DNA of 64,000 nt from Spirogloea muscicola (lineage: Eukaryota; Streptophyta; Zygnematophyceae; Spirogloeales; Spirogloeaceae): NCBI GenBank assembly GCA_009602725.1, contig WELB01000008.1:461534-525533 (forward strand). Reading direction: 5' to 3'. A model generated the notes under the pieces. The model did no database searches. It had not been told where the DNA came from and worked only from the letters and a program-made list of their open reading frames with translations. The number at the start of each line of letters is the position of its first letter. Positions within the stretch are counted from its first letter, which is position 1. Of the stretch, positions 1 to 11,808 are shown in pieces. The translations under genes and the position numbers were made by a program.

Positions 1-1640
1 TCGGGGGCCCTGGGGAGGTCGAGGCGGGGTTCGGGGTTTAAGCTTAGCCCAGCCGCCGCCTCCTGTGGGGCGACGAGTGTTTATGGAGTGTTTGTGGAAA
101 AGCGAGAGAGATGGGCGCTCAGAATGGAATGGGGAGGCCACACCAAGTCAGACCAGGAGCTCGCCCATAGAAAAGAGGAGCTGGCAGAAGCCAGCCAAAA
201 AAGAATGGACACAAACCAAAGAGCCACAACAGGTGCCGGAAAGAAGGGAAATACACAGCTAGGCATCTAGACAACTAGACACGACGGAACCACAGAAGAG
301 AAAGTGCTCGCCCATGGAGAATACGGGCTGGAAAAGCCAGCCCAAAAAAGAATCAACAAAGGACGAGAATGGGGCCAGGGGAAGCGCTAAGAAAAACAAG
401 CACACAGAAACAAAGCAGCTATGGATCAGGAAGCTCAATACCCGCGGGTGAGCAACATCACGTCAGAGTAGCTCGAAGCTGGAAAAGATGCAGGCAGACG
501 AGACCCAAAAGCAGCAACAGTCAGTCAGCAATGGTACAGTCAGAGGACTTTCATCGGCAAGGGCCAGAGCGGCCAGGTGCAAGGGTAAGCACATCCACCA
601 AGTGCTTTCACCGACGTCTTTCCGCCGGCTAGCTACCCAGACTTGCATCTCCTGACTAGAGGTTACTGAGCGTTCCCTGGCTGATGTCTTAGTCCTAGTC
701 CTTCGCACTCCGGCCGCTCCTTCAGACCTTGTCCATCCCTTCGGGCTGGCCTTTCCCAGCCACCAGTCAATCTGGCCGCTCATTCTTTTTTCACGTCACT
801 CGATCAATACACACTCCATTCACCTTCTTTAGCAGCTCCACAAGCGGTACCGGTCGAGTCGACATGGCCCCCGTCAGCACGGCTCCCCCCGCTCTGTGGC
901 ACCTCCGGCCCTCCTAGTATAGGGCGTCTTTTCATGTAGCCACATTCTTTGCGCTGCATTCTTTGCACTTTCTGCATTTTCTGCCTGAACAATGTAATGG
1001 CTTGAATTGGCCTCGCTTTAATTTCATGCGCACCGCGCGCCTTCTCTCTCTTCTTTTGCGCGCTCTAAGTCAGGCCTCCGGCTTTCGTGGCGGCGCTCCA
1101 GCTCCCCAAGTTAGCTTGTCAGATTTGTTTGTGCTCACCCGTGGGTACTAATGTCATCTTAGGTACCTTAGATTAGGTCTCCGTATTATATAGCATTGTT
1201 TAGTCTGCACTCGACTCTGCCTGAACAATGTATTGGCTTGAATTGGCCTCCCTTTCAATTCATGCGCCCCGCGCGCCTTCTCTCTTTCTCATGAGTGCAA
1301 GCGGGGGGTCAGTCGCCGGTTTGGCCGAGCTGGCCCGAGACTCAGTCACTCGTGCCTACGTGGCATCCACGGTGGCACCAACGTGGCGGCCCCACCTGCC
1401 ATGTCCTCCTGGCCTCGCGCAGCCCGCCGCACTTCCCGCCGCACTTCCCGCCGCCCTTCCCGCCGCCGCCGCCGCGGCTGCCGCCGCCGCGGCTGCTGCC
1501 GCCGGGTTGCCTTGAAGACGCAGCCCCGATCGCATTTGGCTTCCCCGCTCCGCCGCCTGCGGCCGTCGCGGGTTGCGCCGGCCAGCGCCGAGCAGCCGAC
1601 GGTGGCGCGCACCGCAACCCGAGGCCCCGCAGCCCTCAGC
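1..1640. repeat. Repeat-rich intergenic block with retroelement tails
   Basis: No conserved gene is visible here. The block holds two minus-strand copies of a hairpin module (about 150-225 and 305-365) in which a GGCTGG stem pairs with CCAGC(C) and is followed by ATGGGCGAGC. It also holds one plus-strand module (about 728-790), two plus-strand LINE-like 3' coding tails ending near 669 and at 1151, and two copies of a roughly 75-bp sequence at 981-1055 and 1215-1290 (TCTGCCTGAACAATGTA, then TTGGCTTGAATTGGCCTC, then GCGCGCCTTCTCTC). After 1380 the DNA becomes a GC-rich run of CCG triplets that probably forms the upstream region or a first exon of the following elongase gene. Confidence 0.7.
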
Positions 1641-1650
1641 ACAGCTCCTG

Positions 1651-1694
1651 AACCCTAACCCCCTAAACCCTAATCCTAAACCCTAAACCCTAAG
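1651..1694 (+). repeat. Degenerate telomere-like CCCTAAA block
   Basis: Several imperfect CCCTAAA or CCTAA units occur back to back, including two adjacent perfect CCCTAAA units. The strand corresponds to the plant telomere unit TTTAGGG read in reverse. The block lies just before the first recognisable elongase exon, so it may sit in that gene's first intron or 5' leader. Four similar blocks occur elsewhere in the window. Confidence 0.85.
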
Positions 1695-2833
1695 CCCCTG
1701 CGAGCGCCCACGTGNGCGGGCCGCCCGCGGCGGCCGGCCCGTGGCGCTGGGCCCGCTGCCCGCCCTCCACAACCTCGCGCTCTGCCTCGCCTCCGCTGCC
1801 ATGTTCGCCGGCGCCGCCGCTGCCGCCGCTGCCGAGGCGTCCGAGACGGCGTGGATGTGGGGTGCCGGCGACGACACCTTCAAGCGCCACGCCTGGCTCT
1901 TCTGCCTGCCGCCGCGCACGCGTCCGGTGGGCCGCATGTTCTTCTGGTCGTATGCCTACTACCTGAGCAAGTATTACGAGCTCCTGGACACCGCCCTCCT
2001 CCTCCTCCGCGCCAAGCCCCTCACGCTCCTCCACGTCTACCACCACGCCCTCGTCCTCGTCATGTGCTACCTCTGGCTCCACGACCAGCAGTCGCTGCAG
2101 GTGCCATGTCCTACGTCCGCTCTGTCTACTGCACTGACACTGGCTGCGCAGCCCACCATCCTTACCATCTGCCAATTGTCCACTGATGCAGCTCTTTGAT
2201 CGTCTCTTACTAGCCCTTTCCAAGCAGGCTGCTGGCAATGCATGTGTCAAGGCTGCAGGTCAAGGGCTACACAGGCCAGGGGTCTAAGCATGAGAGGTAG
2301 TAGGGCGTACTTGTCTGGAGGCTGGCTCTGTAGTGGCAGCAGATGAACAGCACAGCAACACCAGTATCTGGTGGTAGCATGGGACTTTAAAGGATGGCTT
2401 CAAGCGGGCAAGAGGTGCAGGCTGTGGTTTCCTAGCTGCCATGGCGAGCTCCAAATGGACGCATCACCTAAGCCGTGCTCTCGTGCTCGCTCTGTGGCAG
2501 ACGGTCGCGCTCCTGACCAACACGGGCATTCACGTCATCATGTACTTTTACTACTTTCTTCACTGCCTCGGTCGGCCCCCGCCCTGGCGCAAGCTCGTCA
2601 CCAACCTCCAGATCGTGCAGTTTGTCTTCAGCTTTGCTATCTCCATCCCCTTCCTATACCTCCACGTGAATCGGCGCGAAGGCTGCTCCGGCTTCTACAG
2701 CTGGCTCTTCAATGTTGCCTTCAACTTCACGCTTCTACTCCTGTTCGTGCGCTTCCACCGGCAGCAGTACGCTGGTCGAAGGGCAAGGCTTGCAAATACA
2801 GCAGGTGCAGAGATGGCTTCCAAGTCCGACTAG
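1690..2833 (+). CDS. ELO-family very-long-chain fatty-acid elongase (3-ketoacyl-CoA synthase type), 5' end incomplete
   Basis: ELO proteins are ER membrane enzymes that condense malonyl-CoA with a fatty acyl-CoA, the first step of fatty-acid elongation. Two exons are clear: one ending at 2100 and one at 2501-2833, joined in phase 0 across a 400-base GT-AG intron. Exon 1 carries LLDTALLLLR followed by the catalytic histidine box HVYHH. Exon 2 carries NTGIHVIMYFYYFLHC, a proline-rich turn, and the final hydrophobic segments, ending in a short basic tail. At least six hydrophobic stretches are visible. The frame is open upstream to 1687 with no ATG, so the start lies in an earlier exon, probably beyond the telomere-like block. 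The 231 residues from about 1741 onward are somewhat short of the usual 260-300, which fits a missing N-terminus. A single ambiguous base lies at 1715. Confidence 0.88.
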
Positions 2834-3615
2834 CTAGTACACCTACTTTGACAGGTCCAAGTAGGGTGGTCACAAGTGCTCAGCTCATGGCCACGAAACC
2901 TTGCTTACTTGGGAGCACTTAATTATTCATTTCGGTTGCTTAACTTTTGTGATTATTTACATTGCTTATCTACATTGCTTATTCATTACTGATTGATACT
3001 TTCATTTTTCCTTTGCCACCACTTAGGGGAGCCCATAGAGAAGTGGGCGGCCTGGCAAAGGAAGATCGTGTATTAGAAAGAAATGTAGGCCAAATGGCCA
3101 GGTACAAAGGCAAGCACAAAAGCAAGCACTTAGGGGTATCGCTTGCCTGTTAGATGAGCAATCAGATGTTGCTAGAGGATATGACTGCATAAGTTGATGA
3201 CAGAGAGCACTAGCACCACAGTGAGCCCTTCAAAGCCGCTACTGAACAGAATGTGTCAAGGTTTGAGAGGACAAGTAAAATAGATTACAGAGACAGGTGG
3301 TTGATTGACTCAAGCCAATCAACCACCTACCAGCTACCTAGGCAACTGTTCAAGGCAAAGTGTTAAGTAGTTAACTCTGACATTGGAGTCCGCTGGCAGC
3401 TATGTGGGCAAGCGCTTGGTGTCCAATGGTCAGGCAAGCCGGCCACATTGCAAGACACCGAGGTGGTGCAGGTAGCTATAAGAGCGGCTTTAGACGCAAT
3501 GCTTGGGCGGCCCTACAACTGACTACAAGTGACACTGACTAAAATAGTGATGTTCTTCAATCACTGTCAAGCCTACCTGCCATGTGATTCTAGAGCCAGC
3601 TTTGCTAGATGCTTC
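2834..3615. other. Intergenic region between convergent genes
   Basis: This is the 3' flank shared by the elongase (plus) and the endoglucanase (minus). No ORF here resembles a known protein. The only structure seen is a perfect 13-bp inverted repeat at 3295-3328. Confidence 0.6.
3295..3328. repeat. Perfect 13-bp hairpin
   Basis: Left arm AGGTGGTTGATTG (3295-3307), 8-base loop, right arm CAATCAACCACCT (3316-3328); all 13 pairs match. It lies about 460 bases past the elongase stop and about 290 bases past the endoglucanase stop, so it could be in either 3' UTR. No U tract follows, and eukaryotic genes would not need it as a terminator. Function unknown. Confidence 0.85.
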
Positions 3616-4835
3616 TTAAAGCCCGACACTCGAGACCTGGAAAAGCGCGGGTGTGTTTTCCTGGATGTAGCCAAAGCTGAACTTGGCCCCCGGCGCAAGT
3701 GGGAAGACGTAGCTTGGCAACATACACAGCGTGCCAGATTGTGTGATCCCCCACGACCCTGTGGGGCTGAAGCCAGTGCAGGTAATGCCGATCGACACAA
3801 TCGGCTGCGCACCCAAGTTTGTGACTGTCACCTCGTAATTGGTGAAGGTGCCTCCATCGGAGGCGCCCCAGCTGCCAGAAGTAGTCGTCATAACGCTCAC
3901 CTGGGCATTGCCTGTCTCACCGAGGCCCGCCGCTGCGCAGCACACAGCCAGAGGACGTCAGGCTCTGGCCTTCCAGCAGCACAGACGCCATGGCTCCATG
4001 GCCGCTTGGGTTAGCTTCGTCTTGGGGTTAGCTTAATGCGCTTACCAGGCGAGCCGGGGGCAGGCGGGGCGCCAGGGGGCACGGGGACGGGAGGCGGCGG
4101 CGACGGCGGCGGCGGCGCTGCACAGGGGAGCACCAGCAGCTTCTGCTGCTTCTTCGCCGTCTTGGGCTGCTCCTCCTCCTCCATGGCCGCCCTCGCCGCC
4201 ACCACCTCCGCTGGGACGAGGACTCGGGGCTGCCTTGCCATCTCCTCTCGTGTCATCGGCCACCATGGCACTTGCTCCTGTCCACCTGGCGACGCCGCTG
4301 CCGGCGGCTCTGCCAGGAGGCGCCGGTGGTGATGGCCGACGCCCGGCGGATGGTGGCCCACGCGGTGGCCCACGCCAGGCGGGTGGTGGCCGCCCTTCTT
4401 CGGCGGGCTGCGCAGCGACGGGCAGTGCGCCGGGTTCTTGCAGTTGTGCGGCTTCTTGCCGACTGCACACGACGTTGCCACCACAAGCTTGTTGTTACGA
4501 CGTTGGACGGCCTGTAACTGTTACTGTTACTGTTACTGTCACCGTAACAGATACTGCAAATTCTAACGGCACCTGCAGGGAATCATTCAGCTGCTCAGCA
4601 GTTTGGTAGCACCAACTTGGGGATTGGCAAGGTGTGTAAGTCAGAGTTAGCAGCATTGCCATGGCATGCTGAGCAGTTGGGCGAGTCATAGCGTCTCCAT
4701 GGGACCATGATGGTCGCAAGGAGCGCACCAGGTGGAGTTCCGGAGGCTGATGATGGAGGTGGCAGCAGAGGAGGTGGAGAGGTCTGCAGTTCCCGTGGTG
4801 GCGGTGGTGGATGCGACTGAATTGGGGAAGGCGAA

Positions 4836-4866
<31 letters not shown>

Positions 4867-7800
4867 TGGACGGCGTCTGCGGAGGCGGTGATGGCGACGG
4901 CAAAGGCGGCGGAGGTGGTGGTGGGCGTGTGACAAGTGGAGCTGGTGGCGGGGGCGGTGGTGGCTGGAGCGTTGTCTTGATGGATGGCGAGCTCGGAGGC
5001 GGCGGCGGCTGTGACGTTCCAGCATTGGGCGGCGGCGGAGGTGGCGGAGGAGGCCGTGGCTGTGAAGGAGGCGGCGGCAGGAGCAGTGGAGCTGGTGACA
5101 GCTGTGTCAGCGGTGGCGGCGGCGGCGGGGAGGACGCAGAGAGGTCGGGTGGAGAAGGTGGGCCACACGGCGGGAATGGAGGTGGCGGGGAGAATGGCGG
5201 TGGTGACGGCGATGGAGGCGGAGGCGGAGGCGACGGTGGCGACGGCGGCGGAAGTGGACCAGATCCCGGCGGCGGCGAAGGCGGCGGCGACGGTGGCGGC
5301 GGCGGGGGGTTGGCAGGCTGTATCGTACTGGGCAGCGTGAAGTTGGCCGGCGACGACGGCACTGCGCCATCGTTGATCTTGGCCAGCGGGCCCACGATCA
5401 CCGTGTTGAGGTACGTTGACGGCTCGCACTGCATGAAATTCTGGCGGCTCTGCACAAACCCGTCCTTAGCGTCTGGGCCCCCAATGATGGATCCGATAAG
5501 TACGTTCGGATTCGGGCCCTGCATGCAAAAAACGAGCACCATCAGAATCTGTCTTGATGGTCCCGAAACAGTGCACTTGACACCCACGCAGTGCAAATCT
5601 TTAGTATGTGTAGGTCACGATGGAGGTCTGCAAGCAGGTATAATTGTTTGCCTTGCTGTAGTAGAAATTGTTGAAGCCGTTGTTGCAGGAGAACTCCTCA
5701 GGGTCCTGGAAGATGCTCACAGTTGAGGCACCGCGGTGGTGGACCATGGTGGGGTAGTTGGAACTGAATCCAACCATGTAGCTAAGCTTGAGCGGGTTGT
5801 TCCCAAGGACGTAATCCACCTGATGACAAACACACACACGCTTTATTCATCATGGATGGAGCAGTAGCCTTGAGCACCAGCATTCTGTCCGTCAAGGCAC
5901 GTCTTGAATGATGCAGATGGAGAAGACGCACATAGAGAAGATGGTCACCTGCGTCTTCGCAAAAGCAAGAATTTGGCCCGGTGAAAAGCTTCGGGTACCA
6001 CACGTCAGGCTTTGACCCGCAGCTGCCAGGTAGTCGGCATAGATTGTAATGAGCATTGTGGCTGAGCCGGCATACTGCAAGTTGCTCCACTCCCGAACAT
6101 AGATCAGCCCCGCTGCAGCAGCCATTGTCAGAGACAAGTCAAGAGATGAAAATTTCCTCATGCATATGAATGAGTCTAAGGCCGGCTCACAGCCGGCACA
6201 CAATATGCCCTTGTCCATGGACAACTTCTCCTACTAGCAGGACTGAGCTGCACATAGTTACTACAAGCTACCCTTCTCTGCAGCGCAGCTCATGATGAAC
6301 AGCTCAGTTGACTATAACAAAGTCTGTTCGAGGGTTACCAGGCGTGCGTTGAACTTGCTGCCCAGTTGTAGCAGCCTGCATGACTGCGCAGACAAAGTCC
6401 TCGGCACGCAACCTGTACGTAGCTAAAGTGCTTTGAAATGCTGGAGCAGCCTTGTTCTGCAGCAATATCTGCAGCCACCAGTCCAGGGCCGAATCTGGCC
6501 TTGTGAGATCATTAGATTGATTGACAGCCCCCTCCATAGTACCTAGCTGATCTGCGCCATATATTTGCTGCACAGTGATGAAGCTTTAGCTAACATCCTT
6601 GATGCTGCAGACGACCTTTGTGAGGAGGATCTGAGCACCGGCCATTTTGTCATCCCAAGAGAACTCCACTTTGCTCATTGTTGTACCACCAAAGCTGGCG
6701 GCATTGTCCATGCAGTACTGGAGGTACGTGTCCTTGCCGGTCGCCCACCACAGCCAAGCAGCGGCCCACAGTAGCTCATCCTGGTCAAAGGACAAGCTAA
6801 CATTGAGCGTATGTATGCTGCAAGGCTGGCGCCCATGCTTGCACTTGACGTCAATCATGCCTTATCAATGAAAGTTTGTTTGACATCCTAGGAACAAGAG
6901 CGCAAGCATGCATACCTTATATCCTGAAAACGAATTGTAGAAGCCAGAGACGACACTGATGGACTGTGCATAGTCTCCGCGGAATGAATCACCGAAGGTG
7001 AAGAGCTGCTCCCAGCCAAAAGTCATTAGGACAATCAGTTTCGGCACCCCTGCAAGAGGTCCACGAATCTCTGCTGCGTGATTGAAGATGGCCATTCTGC
7101 AGGATCAGTCTTATTCCGCCGCCGGCAAAAGCAAAAGGCAGAAGGCAAAAGGCAAAAGGCTAATTTCCAGCTAAGCAGTTTACCTGCTGAGCGTGGGCAG
7201 ATAAGGTGCTTGCATACACTGGATCCGAAGACTGGAAAGCTATAGAGGCAGCGGCCATTGCTGCAGCTGTCTCCGCCGCAAGCTCTGTGCCAGCACTTGT
7301 TTGGTTGATCTGGTACGGAGTCCTGGGGGTCTTCATCTGCTCTGGTCGAGCCCAGCAGCTGTGATCGCTCTGTCCTTCACCAACCTGCACAAGTTGCAGC
7401 ACTGGTGAGTAAGACTTACTTGACGCAGTTTACATGGCGTCAGGTATGGCGCGGCAGAGAGTCAGATTCAAGATTTGGACTGTAGCGTGGTGAAAGGCGG
7501 GGGTGTACCTCCCCCCATAGTGTTGTGGGTGCTGAGTGGCACTTGAGGAAGTAGTCAGTGCCCCACCTAATGGCATCGAGCGCATACTGTGCATGGAAGC
7601 TAGTAGTCAGGTATCACATTGTAGCTCTGTAGCGGCTGCAGTTATGGCCCTTGCATACAGAATTTGTCAGCTGAAAGGAGGTACCGTGCATTGATGAACA
7701 GACCTGGTCGACATCAATCAAATTCTAATGTGCAAACGACTATTTGCTGTTGCCATTGGGGGGCTGTCAAAATGCTCACGTCTAGTTGCCCTGCTTTTTG

Positions 7801-8609
7801 GAGCTGTTCTCTGTACTCGATGACATTGTAGGCAAGTGTCGTCATGGAGAAAGCCATGGGGAAGTTGAACTTGACATTGTCACCTGAGTCGTAGTAACCG
7901 CCGACGAGATCAAGCTTCACATTGGCGCACAGGTCCAACGAAAGCGTCAGCATTGGACTCCAAGTAGCCTCAAGAGGGCGGCGACAACAAGACAGACAAA
8001 AGCTCGCAAGCACAGGGCGGGCTTCGGGCTTTGGCAGCAGATCAAAGCTGGTCACTCAACACTCTTCCTGTGACGCTGTGATAAATCGATATACTAAGGA
8101 AGCTGCATATAACTGTTTGCATTGCTGGCAAAGCCTCAAGATGCAGACTTTGCTGGATCACCTCGAACAACACCTAAACAAATTGTACAGGCCACTAGTC
8201 AGTGGCGCATACCATGCCCGGAGGAGCAAAGCCGTCGGTAAGCGCGCTGTCTCCTCGCCAGCCCATGCGTTGTGGACGGGGCGAACTCGGGCCGGGAAGT
8301 GGGCCCGACCGTTGGGCCTCCAGGAAAAGTATGCTCTTCTGCAGGACGGTAACTCCGTAGTAATCTTAGCAACACCGGGTACTCGATTCCCTTGCCAGTC
8401 TAGCTCACATTACCAGTGACAGCGCAGAAAAGTCTAAAGCATTGCGTCAATGGTGCACCTTCACGGCACCAGCATCAAGGAGGTGGACTGTGGCTGGCCG
8501 GTCATACCTGCAGCGCGTCGGCATAGTCGAACTGAGCGCTAACTGAGTGCGCGGACGCGACCAGGAGCGCAAGCACGGCCCAACGCTGAGCTGACCCACT
8601 TGCCATCAT
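3616..8609 (-). CDS. Secreted GH9 endo-1,4-beta-glucanase with proline-rich linker and C-terminal CBM49
   Basis: GH9 enzymes hydrolyse internal beta-1,4-glucosidic bonds in cellulose-like glucans. The ATG at 8609 (or the next codon, 8606) starts a signal peptide ([16 protein letters not shown]) followed by FDYADALQ. About ten catalytic exons follow: [12 protein letters not shown] and [10 protein letters not shown] (about 8270-8370), [12 protein letters not shown] with the paired catalytic Asp residues (about 7890), [13 protein letters not shown] (about 7560), [12 protein letters not shown] (about 6990), [15 protein letters not shown] (about 6760), [13 protein letters not shown] (about 6090), HHRGAS (about 5735), and GGPDAKDGF then CEPSTYLN with the acid Glu (about 5430). 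A linker of about 200 residues made of SPPPP-like runs spans about 4700-5350. A microsatellite-containing intron and a second proline-rich exon (about 4045-4484) follow. The last exon is a CBM49 ending FSFGYI... and stopping at 3616. This GH9-linker-CBM49 order matches plant class C endoglucanases. Linker exon edges are uncertain. Confidence 0.92.
4517..4550. repeat. TTACTG/CAGTAA hexanucleotide microsatellite
   Basis: About four to five tandem TTACTG-like units with slight variation. It lies between two proline-rich exons of the endoglucanase, so it is probably intronic. Confidence 0.85.
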
Positions 8610-9047
8610 TCCGCTCCTGCTATGGTGAATCTCAGTGGGCAAGTCAGCACGATGTAGTATCCCCAGCTGACGAGGAGGAACGCTTCCGCTTGTCGAGACG
8701 GCATGTGAGGTGTGATCTGACGAGAATGAAAAGTCGTTTAAGCAGAGGAGGGGATGCCGCACCCACCTGCAGCAGCTCCACCGAGCTGCGCCTCCTAGGC
8801 ACCACCGGTGGCGAAGGGACGTCTCGGCCAGCTCCACAGCGGCGCGCCCACGAGTGCCAGCAGCAGCTAGTGGGCAGCCGGCTGAGGCAGCCAGCCCTTG
8901 GCTAAGCCTGGCCGAGTCCGACACGGCCCTTCGCCGTTGTGCTGCCCCCTACGCTGCTGGGAGTTCGCCGCAAGACGCCAAAGAAGGAGAAAATGAAGTA
9001 GCTGCTGATATATTAGAGCAGGGAATCCTTGATTGGGCTGCAGGCTT

Positions 9048-9081
<34 letters not shown>

Positions 9082-9600
9082 CTCGCTGTGATCCTGCTCT
9101 GAGCTAGCTCCTGTCTTTGTCGCCCTGCTGTCCGATCCTCCACTAGACTGTCACCACTCCTGGGAGCTTGACATCTATCTACTGGCTGGGTGGCCGGGCC
9201 GGGCCGGGCCAGGGGGGGAGGAGGGGGGGAGCCCGGTCCGGGCGCCCCCACCTCCCTCCTCCCCCCCTCCTCGCCGCGCCGACCGTTGCGCGGGCGTGAC
9301 CGTTCCGCCGGCGCGCGACGACCGGTGCCGGTCGCTAGCCCGCTTGGGCCGGTCCTTGAGGACCGTCGGCGGTCTGACCGGACCGGGGGGGGGGGGTTGG
9401 TGCGCTGTTGACCGGCGCCGTTGACCGCGGGTCGCGCTCCCGCCATCTATATTGAAACCGAAAAATTGGAAATGATTGAAATCGTGGTACACAGTCGGTG
9501 CCGCCCCCGCCCCCATCCCGATTCTGCTCCAAGGTAACGATGGCCTGCCTCCGTTGCCGCGACGTTCCGTTAGCGCCCGCCGACGGTCGGACGCGCTAAC
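8610..9600. other. GC-rich upstream region of the endoglucanase
   Basis: No conserved coding sequence recognised. It contains a GGC triplet run at about 9049-9080 and long G or C homopolymers at 9210-9270 and 9383-9393. It is likely promoter and 5' leader of the minus-strand endoglucanase, followed by unassigned GC-rich DNA. Confidence 0.5.
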
Positions 9601-10260
9601 GTGCTACTTAATGTGATGAGCTGTTGTGCTCGCTTATAGCCCAGCGGCAGCCTCCCCGGACCTTCATCGTTTTGTGTATCCTGCGCTGTCCGGCGCTTTC
9701 AGACCTTGTACATTCCTTTGGGCTGGCCTCTCCCAGACATTGCCGTACGTTGGAAGAGCTGTCTCGGCTCATTCTTGGAGTCAGAATGCGCGAAGGCTCA
9801 CAACCTGGTCTGGCCCTTCGGACTATGTTCATTCTTTCTTCTGGGCTGGCCACTCACAGCCATCGCCCTCGACTGGAAGCGTCTTCCTTTCTTGTAGGCT
9901 GGCTTTTCACAACAACTCGCACCCTTTTGGAGAGCCATTTCATTCAGACGAGCTGCTGCTTCTTCTTCTCTTTCTCCTGACCTTGACGTGCGGCTGCCCA
10001 TGTGTGGATGCACAGCTCCGCAAAGACCAGAAGCGCGGCCAGATTGAATGGTGGCTGCGAAAGGCCAGCCCAAAGAAATGGACAAGGAGTGAAGCCGTTT
10101 GCAAGCCAGAGGGCTCGAGCAGGAGCAGCTACCGACGTTTCCATGCGGCTGTGAAAGCCAGCCGAGTGTATACAAAGAGAGTTCTGGAGTATCTCTGCGC
10201 ACCCTTTGCGGAGCTGCAGACTGGATGCTCACTCAGCATCTCCTGTCAGCAGTCGTGAGT
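9600..10260. repeat. Cluster of hairpin-module repeats
   Basis: At least three plus-strand units occur at about 9708-9765, 9825-9880 and 9895-9945, built around GGGCTGGCCTCTCCCAG or GGCTGGCCACTCACAGCC and followed by CTGGAAG or TTGGAGAGCC. One minus-strand unit lies at about 10030-10090 (GGCTGGCCTTTCGCAGCC read on the minus strand). They are the same family as the modules at 155-365, 22565-22915 and 56570-56730. Confidence 0.8.
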
Positions 10261-11808
10261 CAATTGACCCGAAAGAAGGAAGTGCGATGCAGCTGCGCAG
10301 AGGCAGAGGTTGCTTCAAGTGCACAGAGGGCACGGCCTTGCAAAGCAAGCGTGTGGAATCTATGATCCAACAAGGAGAGATGTGGTCTTTAGCATGACAC
10401 CTGGAAGCATGGAGAGTATTTTTCAAGTGGGCTGTGAAGCACGTTGTACTTGATGCCACAGGCTGCTGATGGTGTGCCTGTTGTGTTACATTCTACTGCA
10501 TCGTTGCAGCAATCTGATAGAGCACTAGTCAAGGATGAGGCTTGGCTCCAAGATTGTGAATGATAGGGTCGAGACAAGATAAGCTGCAAAGACTAGGTAA
10601 GTTGGTGCTTGAAACCAAGACACCTTACCCCCCTCCCGAAGGCTCCACAAGTCAGAAGTCTAAGGCGAACATGCAGCGAGTAAGTGCCATAAGGATGGGA
10701 GCAGAAATCTGTGGAGCAGCTTGCACGTGCATACGTGCAGAGCAAGGTAGTTTCTTGACCAGTCGACTTTGACCAGAAGTTTTACAAAGAATTCCGGTAC
10801 CTGCTCAAAGGTCAGCAGCTGGGAAAGCTGGATGCCCTGTCTCTCCAAAGGCCTCCTGAGTGCATTGTCAACGCAGAGCATTAAGGACTGCCTAGGGTGT
10901 TGGGAGAAATGCAGTAGTAGTCTGAGTGCCTAATGCTGCTATGCACCAACGCTTGCAGCATGGAGCCTAGGACCTGCTTCACCTGCTGCTACACAGACTA
11001 GTCACCAGAAGGTAAGCCAAGTATATCAGCCACGAAATTGCAAGAGAGCTGGTAGTCCTGCCAAGTCAGCTGCAGTTCTTCAGCTTTTCTGGTCCATCCA
11101 ATTATAGTATTAAGGCTATACAAGTTCCTCAGCACAAAAAGCGAAGAGGTCTCAAGCAGACCTCAATATTGGTGCTTGAGCTCTTGACATCAGACACAAA
11201 TGAGAGGCTGCTGATATGATTAAGGTGCAAGACTATGTCTGGCAACTCGACAGTCTGGCTTGTAGGGCTTGATCAATCATATAATCGCCTCAAATGCTAG
11301 CTTCCCTCGAGTCATCTCTGATACATTGTCAAGGGTATGCCTTAAGACGTACAATCTGGGGTTGCAGATACCCGAGGCTACATAGTTTGCCGCATCGATC
11401 TATACTAGTGCCGTCCTTCCCCATGGCTCCTAACACCTTCCTGGCTGCGCCGCGTACAGTCATTGCCCCTTTCTGGAGGAGCGTTATTCAAACCCCCCGG
11501 TGAAGATTAACAATACATGCATGTCACATGCTGCTGGCTGTTGCTCATTACTCGATGCACACTCAGTAGCTTCAGCATGAGATGCAGCATGAAGAGCACC
11601 GCCGTACTGAAACAGAAAGGGCAATATGAATCGTTTGCATCCACCATGATAATGTGATGTCAGCGTCGTCTTGTATGTGTCACTTAATGCCATACTAATG
11701 AACATCCATCGCTGAGATCAATGAGATAGGATTGGACCGTAGCTAAAGAAGGCCTACAGAACACAGTGATTGTCCAGTGCTCTACCAAATGTTCATCTCG
11801 GTTTGAGA
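10261..11808. other. Gene-free stretch
   Basis: Only short, non-conserved ORFs are present on both strands. I recognise no gene, RNA or repeat here. The right part is probably 3' UTR and flank of starch synthase. Confidence 0.5.

Noticed and set aside
4686-5726. Long overlapping open frames on both strands over the proline-rich linker, including Gly-rich plus-strand frames of up to 286 codons
   Set aside because: They are frame shadows of GGC/GGT triplet repeats. Only the minus-strand frame continues from conserved GH9 sequence.
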